Below are positions 1 to 7,900 of a DNA stretch of 64,000 bases, piece by piece (positions within the stretch are counted from its first letter, which is position 1; each line of letters opens with the position of its first letter). Below the pieces are notes generated by a model. The model had not been told where the DNA came from. It saw only the letters and a list, made by a program, of their open reading frames with translations, and did no database searches. The translations under genes were made by a program, and so were the position numbers. This DNA comes from Lachnospiraceae bacterium Marseille-Q4251. Lineage in GTDB: Bacteria; Bacillota; Clostridia; Lachnospirales; Lachnospiraceae. The stretch lies in assembly GCA_018223435.1 (NCBI GenBank), contig JAGTTO010000001.1, forward strand, positions 2,976,001 through 3,040,000, in the 5' to 3' direction.

Positions 1-1
1 G

Positions 2-1024
2 GGAAAAATCCTGGAAAATAAAACAATCGATGAACTCTATGAAAAAATGATGCGTATCGATCAGAGCGTTTCAGAAGAGACAGGAAAAAATTTCCGCTAT
101 CAGATGCTTCTTCTTCGCATTCTCGGAGATTATCAGACAAAGCTTCGGTATGCACATGATCAGCAGCTGGAAAGGGAAGCCTATGAAGCACTCCAAACAG
201 GAGAAACAGCAGATGTGCGGGTGGAAAATGCACTGAACATTCTGCGGAAAACCTGGCTGGAGCCGGTAGGTGTGAAGGAACGTTTTCAGATGCAGCGACT
301 GGCGGATGAATTGTATAAAAGCTGTAAGATCCAGCTTACAACTACCCGCCATAAAGGGCAGCATCTGGATCGTGGTGCCTGGCTTGATACACTGAATATG
401 GCGCTGAATGATTTCCAGTATCTTCATCAGATGCTGAACCGGGTAAAGACTCTTAATACGGAAGAGGAGAAAAATCAGGCAGTAGAAGCGATCGTAAAAC
501 GCTGTGATCCCGGAGAAGGAGGTCAGTATTTACGTCTTGGAAGCTTTGAAGGATTCTCTCATGTGAAACAGACGTTGACTTTTGCGGAAGATCCCTGTTT
601 CGTCAGAAGTCCGCTGATGGCACACAGCACCTATCTTATCATGAAGACGTATGAATCCATTGGCTGGTATGATGAAGTACCATTTCCGATCGCATGGACG
701 CATGGAGCGAGAAGTCTTTACGGAACGCCGCTTGTTGTTGAGATGGATGAACTGGATCCGCAGGCAGAATATGAGATTTCCGTTACTTATCAGAACATGC
801 TTCTGTTTGATGACCATTTTCATTTGAAATTCTGGGCTGGCGAGGAACTGCTCCATACGGAACTGGAACGGAAATATAAAAATGGAATCGATCCGGATCC
901 GACCTATACCTGGACGTTACCGAAAGCTTCTTATAAAGAAGGAAAACTGAAACTGACCTGGCAGACATATCAGCCGGAAGGCGGCTGCACTATATCCGAG
1001 ATTTGGATCCGAAAGAAAAACTGA
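2..1024 (+). CDS. C-terminal part of an unidentified protein (5' end outside window)
   Basis: The frame is open from the first bases of the window with no stop before the first internal ATG at 47, so the gene starts upstream. About 340 residues are visible. I do not recognise the family. The first 170 residues look helical and charged. The last 150 residues are strand-rich and aromatic, with a YEISVTYQN-like stretch and a C-terminal EIWIRKK, which could be a beta-sandwich module like those that follow catalytic domains in glycan-active enzymes; that is inference only. No membrane segment is visible. The stop is followed by a strong terminator, so the transcript ends here and cutC has its own promoter. 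Confidence 0.6.
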   Translation, partial: GKILENKTIDELYEKMMRIDQSVSEETGKNFRYQMLLLRILGDYQTKLRYAHDQQLEREAYEALQTGETADVRVENALNILRKTWLEPVGVKERFQMQRLADELYKSCKIQLTTTRHKGQHLDRGAWLDTLNMALNDFQYLHQMLNRVKTLNTEEEKNQAVEAIVKRCDPGEGGQYLRLGSFEGFSHVKQTLTFAEDPCFVRSPLMAHSTYLIMKTYESIGWYDEVPFPIAWTHGARSLYGTPLVVEMDELDPQAEYEISVTYQNMLLFDDHFHLKFWAGEELLHTELERKYKNGIDPDPTYTWTLPKASYKEGKLKLTWQTYQPEGGCTISEIWIRKKN

Positions 1025-1040
1025 CGACCTGTGACGAAGT

Positions 1041-1091
1041 CCTGTTTCTTCCATTATATATTATATATAAGGAAGAAACAGGGCTTTTTTT
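1041..1091 (+). terminator. Rho-independent terminator
   Basis: A perfect 12-bp stem (CCTGTTTCTTCC at 1041-1052 with GGAAGAAACAGG at 1071-1082) is followed by a T tract at 1084-1091. It ends the partial gene upstream. Confidence 0.9.
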
Positions 1092-1160
1092 CTTTGTCAA
1101 GGTAAAGTATTACAAAGCAATCGTAAATAACACCTTAAATCAGGCAAAATAGTAAAGAAC

Positions 1161-1189
1161 TTGACACCAAACAGAATCAATGTTATGGT
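1161..1189 (+). promoter_or_regulatory. Putative sigma-A promoter for cutC operon
   Basis: TTGACA at 1161-1166, a 17-bp spacer, and TATGGT at 1184-1189. It lies 36 bp before the cutC ATG and just after a terminator. Confidence 0.6.
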
Positions 1190-1224
1190 AAATTCACCTA
1201 TAATAAGAAAGACAGGACAAAAAA

Positions 1225-1971
1225 ATGAAAGATTTTGTATTGGAAGCCTGTGTGGATTCAGTGGAATCTGCCCTGGCAGCAGTGAAGGGAGGAGCCAATC
1301 GGCTGGAGCTCTGCAGCAACCTGGTTATTGGGGGAACGACGCCTAGTCAGTGGCTCTATGAGGAGATCCGGAAGGAGTCTGATATCCGGATCCATGCGCT
1401 GATCCGGCCGCGTTTTGGCGATTTCTGCTACACGGATCATGAATTTGAGATCATCCGCAATGAGGTACGGATGTTCCGGAAACTGGGAGCTGAGGGCGTT
1501 GTCATTGGCATTCTCTGCCCGGACGGCACTTTAAATATGGAAGAGATGGAGAAACTGATGGAGGACGCAGGGGATATGTCTGTGACCCTGCACCGGGCCT
1601 TCGACGTCTGCCGGAACCCTTACGAGACCTTCGAGCAGGCGAAGCGCCTGGGAATTTCCACAATCCTGACCTCCGGCCAGAAGAACAGCTGTGTGGCAGG
1701 AAAAGAGCTGCTCCGTGAGCTGGTAGCCATGGAAAAAGGCGAGATCACGGTCCAGATCGGAAGCGGTGTGGATGCTGCCGCCATCCGGGAACTGCAGCCC
1801 TATACGGGAGCCCATGCCTTCCATATGACCGGAAAAGTCGTGCTGGAGAGCAGCATGCAGTACCGCAAGGAAGGCGTCAATATGGGACTGCCGTCCTTAA
1901 GCGAGTTTGAGATCTTCCGCACTGATGCGGAGAAGATCCGTGAAGCAAGAAAAGTACTGGAAGAATTGTAG
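1225..1971 (+). CDS. cutC: CutC family protein (copper homeostasis protein CutC)
   Basis: This 248-residue protein matches the CutC TIM-barrel family over its full length. Recognisable segments are the N-terminal LEACVDSVESA, GGANRLELCSNL, the strand IRPRFGDFCYTD, VTLHRAFDVC and the SGQK segment near residue 150. CutC was named for copper homeostasis in E. coli, but that role is disputed and no reaction is firmly known. It is cytoplasmic. The ATG has only a weak upstream purine stretch. The next gene starts 11 bp after the stop, so the two are probably co-transcribed. Nothing else nearby is obviously copper related, and in this glycosidase context a sugar-related role cannot be excluded. Confidence 0.9.
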   Translation: MKDFVLEACVDSVESALAAVKGGANRLELCSNLVIGGTTPSQWLYEEIRKESDIRIHALIRPRFGDFCYTDHEFEIIRNEVRMFRKLGAEGVVIGILCPDGTLNMEEMEKLMEDAGDMSVTLHRAFDVCRNPYETFEQAKRLGISTILTSGQKNSCVAGKELLRELVAMEKGEITVQIGSGVDAAAIRELQPYTGAHAFHMTGKVVLESSMQYRKEGVNMGLPSLSEFEIFRTDAEKIREARKVLEEL

Positions 1972-1982
1972 GAGAAGAAAAC

Positions 1983-4463
1983 ATGTTTTTAGAGAAAAGT
2001 AAAAGCCGTATTGAGGCTGAGTTTGCAAAAAGAGCAGCGGAAGTTCCTGCTGTAAAAGAAGCGGAAAAAGAGATCGAAACTTACCGCCCGGAGGTGGCTC
2101 TGGCACTGAAATTCCTTTACACCACCATGCCGTTGAGCGATGTGGGAAACTATGGCGTTTCTTCTTTCCTGGATTATGCCGAGCACGGCGTTTTCCTCTG
2201 GGAGAACAGCCCCTATGTGAAAAAAATGCCCGAGGAAATTTTCCTCAACTATATCCTTTATCACCGGATCAACACCGAGGAGATTCTGGACTGCCGGAGC
2301 ATTTTCTATGAAGATCTGAAAGACAGAATCCAGGGAAAATCCATGGCAGAGGCAGCGATAGAAATCAACTACTGGTGCGCGGAGAAGGCCACCTATCACA
2401 CGACCGATAACCGTACCATCGCGCCCATCAACGTTTACCGCTGTGGAAACGGCCGCTGCGGAGAGGAATCCACTTTCACCATCAGCGCTCTGAGAAGCGC
2501 CGGCATCCCGGCTCGTCAGGTTTACGCGCCCTTCTGGTCCCACTGTGATGACAACCACGCCTGGGTAGAACTCTGGTGCGACGGAAAATGGTACTTCACC
2601 GGAGCCTGCGAACCGGAACCGATCCTGAACAAGGGCTGGTTCACGAACGCTTCCTCCCGTGCCATGATGGTACATTCCCGCTGGTTCGACAAGATCGTTC
2701 CGGAAAATGAGGATGTGAACGGAATCGAGGGCAACGCCATGGTGCTGAACCAGCTTCGCCGCTATGCTGATGTGAAAGAGATTTCCATCCGGGTGAAAAA
2801 GCCCGACGGAACTCCCGCAGCCGGAACCAGACTTTCCCTCGAAGTTTTCAACTATTCCCAGTTCCTGCCCATCGCCCATATGGTTACTGACGAGAAGGGC
2901 GAGATCCATGTGACCACCGGAAAAGGAAGTCTTCATATCACCATTATGCAGGACGGTCTCTGGGCAGAGGGTGCCATCGATACGAGAAAAGAGGATACTC
3001 TGGAGCTGACGCTAAAAGAGTTTGCCATCCCGGAAGACTGGCAGAATTTTGATTCCATCGCCCCGATCGACACGCCGGTGAACACCGATCAGCCCACCGA
3101 GGAGCAGAAGGAAGAACGTGACCGTCGTCTTGCCGAGGCTCTGAAGATCCGCACCGCCAAAGTGGAAGCATTTATCCCCGACTGGAAAGTGGATTTTGTG
3201 GATAAAGCAGGCGAAAATAAAGAAGTTTGTGAAAAACTCATGAGCGTTCTCACGGACAAAGACAGGATCGACGCCAAACCTGCCGTTTTAAAGAGCCATG
3301 TGGACGCAGCCCTTCATCTGAAGGATGCTTACCCGGAGAACATTTACTATTCCTATGTGCTGAATCCGAGAGTCTTCAACGAAGTTATGACCGATTACCG
3401 CGGAGCCATTGAGGCCGCTTTCACAGAGGAAGAGAAAGCTGCTTTCCGTGAGGATCCGAAGGCAATCTGGAGCTGGATCGAGGAGAATATCAAGGTTTGC
3501 CCGGAGGCCGAGCAGGAGAGCGTTTACTTTGTTCCCACAGCTTCCCTGAAAATCAGAAAATCCAGCGAACTTTCCCGTCATATTCTGTTTGTGGCGATCG
3601 CCAGAACCCTCGGCGTTCCCGCAAGACTCAATCCGATGGACGGAGCTATGGAATATCTGATGCCGGATCCTGCAAAACAGGGAGCAGCGGCTTACGAGAA
3701 CAGTAAATTCCAGGCCGTTATCGCCGGAAAAGCAAAAGAGGCCCGTCTGGTCTTCACCGACGGCGGTCTGACCTGGACCTATAATCAGAACTGGTCCATC
3801 GCCCGCCTTGAGAAGGACGGTTATCTCTCCCTTGAGCTGGAAGACCTTTCCTGGGAAAATGGAAAGCTTGCCATCGAGGCAGATCCGGGCATTTACCGCA
3901 TCCTTACCGGAAACCGCCTGCCGAACGGCAACGTCTTCGGCAAGAGCCTGACCTTCTCCGTGGAAAAAGGAGAGGAGAAGACCGTGGAACTGAGCTTCCG
4001 GGAAGCAAAACTGAACGATATGCTGGAAGATATCGCCATCCTGCCCTTCAACCTGCTGGAAAAAGACGGAACCAAAGTTCCTGCAGCCGATGTGACCAGA
4101 GGCGGCCGGAAGATCCTCTTCTGGCTGGAAGTCAGCAAAGAGCCCACCGAGCACATCCTCAATGAGCTCATGGAGAAAAAAGAAGCTTTTGAAAAATACA
4201 AAGAGAATCTGCTCTTTATTATAAAGAAGGAAGAGGACCTGAACGACCCGACCTTAAGCCGCTGCCGTGCTGCTCTGCCGGGCATCCCCGTGCTTTACGA
4301 TACCTTCACCGAGAACGTAAACACCCTGGGACGCCGGATGTATGTGGATCCGGAGAAACTGCCGCTGATCCTTGTCACCAGCGGAGAGCTCAACGGCATC
4401 TATGCGACCAGCGGATACAATGTAGGAACCGCCGATATGCTTCTTCGTATTTTGGAGATGTAA
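1983..4463 (+). CDS. Multidomain transglutaminase-like protein, cytoplasmic
   Basis: The protein has 826 residues and no signal peptide. An N-terminal transglutaminase/protease-like core spans about residues 100-235. It has the catalytic Cys159 in NGRCGEES and His192 in DNHAWVE; the usual third Asp position appears to be in GACEPE. A carboxypeptidase-regulatory-like beta domain follows (about 260-340, starting ISIRVKKPDG). A second region around 490-570 (LSRHILFVAIARTLGVPAR) resembles another transglutaminase fold without its cysteine. The C-terminus (about 690-826) looks thioredoxin-like but has no CxxC. AGGAGAAG precedes the ATG. It sits between cutC and a fucosidase. The substrate is unknown; peptide or glycopeptide cleavage or transamidation is plausible from the fold. 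Confidence 0.8.
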   Translation: MFLEKSKSRIEAEFAKRAAEVPAVKEAEKEIETYRPEVALALKFLYTTMPLSDVGNYGVSSFLDYAEHGVFLWENSPYVKKMPEEIFLNYILYHRINTEEILDCRSIFYEDLKDRIQGKSMAEAAIEINYWCAEKATYHTTDNRTIAPINVYRCGNGRCGEESTFTISALRSAGIPARQVYAPFWSHCDDNHAWVELWCDGKWYFTGACEPEPILNKGWFTNASSRAMMVHSRWFDKIVPENEDVNGIEGNAMVLNQLRRYADVKEISIRVKKPDGTPAAGTRLSLEVFNYSQFLPIAHMVTDEKGEIHVTTGKGSLHITIMQDGLWAEGAIDTRKEDTLELTLKEFAIPEDWQNFDSIAPIDTPVNTDQPTEEQKEERDRRLAEALKIRTAKVEAFIPDWKVDFVDKAGENKEVCEKLMSVLTDKDRIDAKPAVLKSHVDAALHLKDAYPENIYYSYVLNPRVFNEVMTDYRGAIEAAFTEEEKAAFREDPKAIWSWIEENIKVCPEAEQESVYFVPTASLKIRKSSELSRHILFVAIARTLGVPARLNPMDGAMEYLMPDPAKQGAAAYENSKFQAVIAGKAKEARLVFTDGGLTWTYNQNWSIARLEKDGYLSLELEDLSWENGKLAIEADPGIYRILTGNRLPNGNVFGKSLTFSVEKGEEKTVELSFREAKLNDMLEDIAILPFNLLEKDGTKVPAADVTRGGRKILFWLEVSKEPTEHILNELMEKKEAFEKYKENLLFIIKKEEDLNDPTLSRCRAALPGIPVLYDTFTENVNTLGRRMYVDPEKLPLILVTSGELNGIYATSGYNVGTADMLLRILEM

Positions 4464-4475
4464 ACACGATAATGT

Positions 4476-4505
4476 TTCAGAATACCTGTAAAAAGGTATT
4501 CTGAA
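4476..4505. other. Intergenic hairpin without T tract
   Basis: A perfect 11-bp inverted repeat (TTCAGAATACC with GGTATTCTGAA) with an 8-nt loop lies between the transglutaminase-like gene and the fucosidase gene. It lacks a T run, so it is more likely an mRNA processing or stability hairpin, or a weak terminator. Confidence 0.5.
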
Positions 4506-4545
4506 CTGTTATAGAGAAAATTCTTGCGAAAGAGAGGACAGAAAA

Positions 4546-5853
4546 ATGTATCAGTTCAACCGCGAAGAGTATGAAAAAAGAATGCAGTGGTTTGTGAACG
4601 CTCGTTTCGGTATGTTCATCCATTGGGGACTCTATGCCATCCCCGCCAGAGGCGAATGGGTGAGAAGCTTTGAGGAGATCCCGAAAGAAGACTACATGAA
4701 GTATTTCGATGAGTTCGATCCCGTGGATTACGACCCGAAGAAATGGGCGAAAGCCGCAAAAGAGGCCGGTATGCAGTATGTGGTTCTGACTGCAAAACAC
4801 CACGACGGTTTCTGCCTGTTTGACAGCAAATATACCGATTTCAAATCCACCAACACCAAATGCGGCCGTGACCTGGTGGCAGAGTTTGTGGAGGCAGTGA
4901 GAGGCGAGGGCCTGAAGGTTGGTCTTTACTTTACCCTGCTTGACTGGTATCATGATGATTATCCCCATTATGGCGACCGCAACCATCCGATGAGAAATAA
5001 TCCGGCTTACAAGAATGATAACCGTGATTTCAGCCGCTATGTGGATTACATGCACAATCAGATCCGTGAGATATGCACCAACTACGGCAAACTGGATCTT
5101 CTGTGGTTTGACTTCTCCTACGACGATCTGAATGGAGAGGCCTGGAGAGCTACCGATCTGGTCAATATGGTGAGAGAGCTGCAGCCGGGCGTCATCATCG
5201 ACAACCGTCTGGAGGCCAGCGGCGTGGGCTACGGTTCCATGGCTACGGGCAATCCGAAACCCTACCACGGCGATTTCGTAACTCCGGAGCAGATCATCCC
5301 GCCCGAAGGCATCAAGGATGTGAACGGAAACGACCTTTACTGGGAGTCCTGCGTGACCATGAATGGAAACTGGGGTTATCACGCAACCGATAACTTCTGG
5401 AAACCCTCACAGATGCTGATCAAAAAGCTGGTAGAGTGCGTATCCAAGGGCGGAAACCTGATTCTGAACGTGGGACCAGACGCCAAAGGAAACATTCCCG
5501 ACGCTTCCCAGAAGATCTTGAGCGAGATCGGCACCTGGATGAAGAAAAACAAAAACAGCATTTACGCCTGCGGCAAGGCAGGTATTCCAAAACCGGACAA
5601 CGGCCGTCTGACCCGCAACGGCAACAAGCTGTACTATCATCTCTACGAGAACACGATTGGACCGATGCCACTTATAGGTATCAAGAAAGATCAGGTGAAA
5701 TCCATCCGCTATCTGGCAACAGGAGCAGAGGTGCCCATCTCCACCAGCTGGGTACATACGGACTATCCGGACATCGTTTTTGCTGATCTGGGCCCGAACC
5801 CGATCCTGCCGGACGGCGTGGATACCGTTCTTGAAGTAACCTTAAAAGACTGA
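4546..5853 (+). CDS. Alpha-L-fucosidase, GH29
   Basis: The 435-residue protein hydrolyses terminal alpha-L-fucose. The GH29 landmarks are present: ARFGMFIHWGLYA near the N-terminus, TAKHHDGFCLFDS around residue 85, and LLWFDFSYDD, where Asp189 is the expected nucleophile. The GGNLILNVGPDAKG signature follows around residue 305, with a short beta domain after it. There is no signal peptide, so it acts inside the cell on imported oligosaccharides. A purine-rich GAAAGAGAGGA site precedes the ATG. It probably shares the cutC transcript, although the hairpin at 4476-4505 may reduce readthrough. Confidence 0.95.
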   Translation: MYQFNREEYEKRMQWFVNARFGMFIHWGLYAIPARGEWVRSFEEIPKEDYMKYFDEFDPVDYDPKKWAKAAKEAGMQYVVLTAKHHDGFCLFDSKYTDFKSTNTKCGRDLVAEFVEAVRGEGLKVGLYFTLLDWYHDDYPHYGDRNHPMRNNPAYKNDNRDFSRYVDYMHNQIREICTNYGKLDLLWFDFSYDDLNGEAWRATDLVNMVRELQPGVIIDNRLEASGVGYGSMATGNPKPYHGDFVTPEQIIPPEGIKDVNGNDLYWESCVTMNGNWGYHATDNFWKPSQMLIKKLVECVSKGGNLILNVGPDAKGNIPDASQKILSEIGTWMKKNKNSIYACGKAGIPKPDNGRLTRNGNKLYYHLYENTIGPMPLIGIKKDQVKSIRYLATGAEVPISTSWVHTDYPDIVFADLGPNPILPDGVDTVLEVTLKD

Positions 5854-5885
5854 CTCTGAAAAGAGAGATACATGGAAAAGTAAAA

Positions 5886-5930
5886 ATCCGTGACCTGAGC
5901 GAGAAGGTTCAGGTCACGGATGATTGTATT
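5886..5930 (+). terminator. Putative terminator after fucosidase
   Basis: A perfect 13-bp stem (ATCCGTGACCTGA at 5886-5898 with TCAGGTCACGGAT at 5909-5921) is followed by the weakly T-rich GATTGTATTT. Confidence 0.65.
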
Positions 5931-5951
5931 TAGAAAAGGAAGAGGCTTCCA

Positions 5952-7499
5952 ATGGAAAAATATAAGAAAAAGGAGGGGCTTTTCGCACTCCTGCCGGTCA
6001 TCATTCTGGTTTTGACTGTTTTTTTCGCAGGGAGCCCTGTGAAGGCGGAGGAAAAAACGCACACGATCTGGTTTTTCTTTGAGAATGTGTGTGCCTCCTG
6101 CCATGAAGAGGACGATTTCTATGACCTGTTCAACCGCTGCGTGACAGCAGAGGAGAAAGCTTCCATTTCCTATGATATCCGTACTTATAATGTATTCAAA
6201 AGTGCGGATGAAGCGGTGTTTGAAGAGACTTTAAAGGAAAATGGCAAGGTAAAAACGGACGTCACTTTGCCGGTTTTGTATATTGACGGACAGTGGCTGA
6301 GCGGTTATGATAAGATAGAGAAGGAACTTCACGGAGTGTTGTTTGAAGAAAAAACAGCTTCGGAAAGTTCTGAGAATAATACAGAAAACAGTGAAATCTC
6401 CGCGGAGAAAACTTCGGGATGGGCGCTTCCCGAGATCGACGCGGAAGGGGACGAACCGGCGGTTCTTCTTTTTACCACCTATTCCTGCAGTGCCTGCGAG
6501 GAGATCAAGGAATATTTAAAAGATCTTCTGGAAGAAAAAGACTTTGTCCTGACGGAGGTCAATGTGGCAGAGGGAGAGAATATCCAGCTTTTCAAAGAGC
6601 TTGTCGGAGCTTTTGGCAGGGATGCGGACGATGGAAAAGTGCCGGCCGTCTTTGCCGGTGAGACCGCTCTTCTCGGAAAAGATGAGATCGAGGAAAAACT
6701 TCCGGAGCTTCTGGAAAAAGGCGAAGCGCCTTATGCAAAAATGGAAGAAAAATTAGAAAATCTGGGCGAAGGCGAGGCTGTTACTGCGGCAAGCCTTGCA
6801 ACTCTTTTTGGAGCAGGTCTTCTGGCAGGCTTTAATCCCTGTTCGATCTCGATGCTCCTGATGCTTTTTTCCATTCTGATTACGACACGGGCCTCCGTTC
6901 TGAAAAACGGAATCCTCTATCTGGTCGGAAAATATGTGACTTATTTAGGTCTGGGCCTGGGGATCTGCTTTGCAGCCTCAAAGATCGACCAGAATCTTCT
7001 GGGCCGGTTTGGTGCAGTCGTCAATGGAATTCTGATCGTCCTGTTCCTTTTTGTGGCAGTGATGAATTTCCTGGATTTTCTCAGTGTGAGAAAGTCCGAA
7101 TATGGCAAGGTGCGGATGCAGCTTCCGAAGAAGCTCCGCCATCTGAACCATCAGATGTTAAAAAAAGCCTCTCACATGGAGGGGGCTTTTCTTGGAATTC
7201 TGATTCTGGGACTGGGCATTGCCGTCTCTCTGGGTGAATTTTTCTGTACCGGACAGATTTACATGGCTTCGATCCTCTATCTTCTCCGGACGGCCAGAGA
7301 ACAGTGGCTTTCCCTCCTTGGAATACTGATGGTCTATGTGACGGCCATGAGTATTCCGGCGGTCGTGATCCTGGTGGTCATCGCGAAGACGAAGGGAACG
7401 GGAAGGGTTTCCGACTTTATGCTGAAACATATGGGAGCCATTAAGCTCTTAAACTGCCTGCTCTTTCTTTTCTACGCCGCCTATTTCCTGCTGAGATAA
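5952..7499 (+). CDS. Secreted double-thioredoxin / CcdA-DsbD membrane fusion
   Basis: The 515-residue protein starts with a signal or anchor segment (about 12-30, ending VKAEE). Two thioredoxin-like modules follow, with CASC (Cys47/Cys50) and CSAC (Cys179/Cys182), separated by a Ser/Asn/Glu-rich linker. From about residue 275 there is a six-helix CcdA/DsbD-type membrane domain. Its paired cysteines are Cys297 in GFNPCS and Cys432 in GEFFCTG. The family passes electrons from cytoplasmic thioredoxin through the membrane to extracytoplasmic dithiols. Both modules lie N-terminal to the membrane part, unlike DsbD, which has one on each side. The outside substrate is unknown. The gene stands alone between a hairpin and a convergent gene. 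Confidence 0.85.
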   Translation: MEKYKKKEGLFALLPVIILVLTVFFAGSPVKAEEKTHTIWFFFENVCASCHEEDDFYDLFNRCVTAEEKASISYDIRTYNVFKSADEAVFEETLKENGKVKTDVTLPVLYIDGQWLSGYDKIEKELHGVLFEEKTASESSENNTENSEISAEKTSGWALPEIDAEGDEPAVLLFTTYSCSACEEIKEYLKDLLEEKDFVLTEVNVAEGENIQLFKELVGAFGRDADDGKVPAVFAGETALLGKDEIEEKLPELLEKGEAPYAKMEEKLENLGEGEAVTAASLATLFGAGLLAGFNPCSISMLLMLFSILITTRASVLKNGILYLVGKYVTYLGLGLGICFAASKIDQNLLGRFGAVVNGILIVLFLFVAVMNFLDFLSVRKSEYGKVRMQLPKKLRHLNHQMLKKASHMEGAFLGILILGLGIAVSLGEFFCTGQIYMASILYLLRTAREQWLSLLGILMVYVTAMSIPAVVILVVIAKTKGTGRVSDFMLKHMGAIKLLNCLLFLFYAAYFLLR

Positions 7500-7505
7500 G
7501 TGCTT

Positions 7506-7805
7506 TCAGAGAAGGACGCAGGAGGTAATATCCGGAAGATCCGCGTAGGTAAGCAGAAGCCCCCCGGGTTTTCCGGAAGTTTCACCAAGGAGCTCCTTGT
7601 GCAGTTCCTCGGTGAGGCGCACGCGGACCGCATCTCGGTGAATAAAACAGGGTTCCGGGTCGTCAAAAAAGTAGATACTTTTTTCAATCAGCACCTTTTC
7701 TTTGATGGGAATATCTTTTAAAAGGCCCTCGTAGATCACTTTTTCTCCCGACCGGATACGGACGGAGGGGAGAGCGGGGGCAGCAGTTTTTTTCTTAAAG
7801 AACAT
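7506..7805 (-). CDS. Small conserved-looking protein of unknown function
   Basis: This 99-residue cytoplasmic protein begins MFFKKK. The ATG at 7805 is chosen because AAGGAGT sits 8 nt upstream of it; an in-frame GTG at 7814 falls inside that ribosome-binding site. The sequence has several short predicted strands (VRIRSGEKVIYEG, EKSIYFFDD) and no motif I recognise. It converges on the CcdA fusion gene and diverges from the AraC-type regulator at 7901. Confidence 0.7.
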   Translation of the reverse strand: MFFKKKTAAPALPSVRIRSGEKVIYEGLLKDIPIKEKVLIEKSIYFFDDPEPCFIHRDAVRVRLTEELHKELLGETSGKPGGLLLTYADLPDITSCVLL

Positions 7806-7900
7806 GGTCAGCACTCCTTTGTGAAAGATAACTTTATGGTACTATAAAACTGGTCCTTTCGTCAACCAGCGCTTATGAGAAAGACAGGGTGAGTGAGCAG

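Noticed and set aside
1161..1346. A small open frame overlapping the cutC start
   Set aside because: It has no ribosome-binding site, starts in the promoter and overlaps the conserved cutC N-terminus in another frame.
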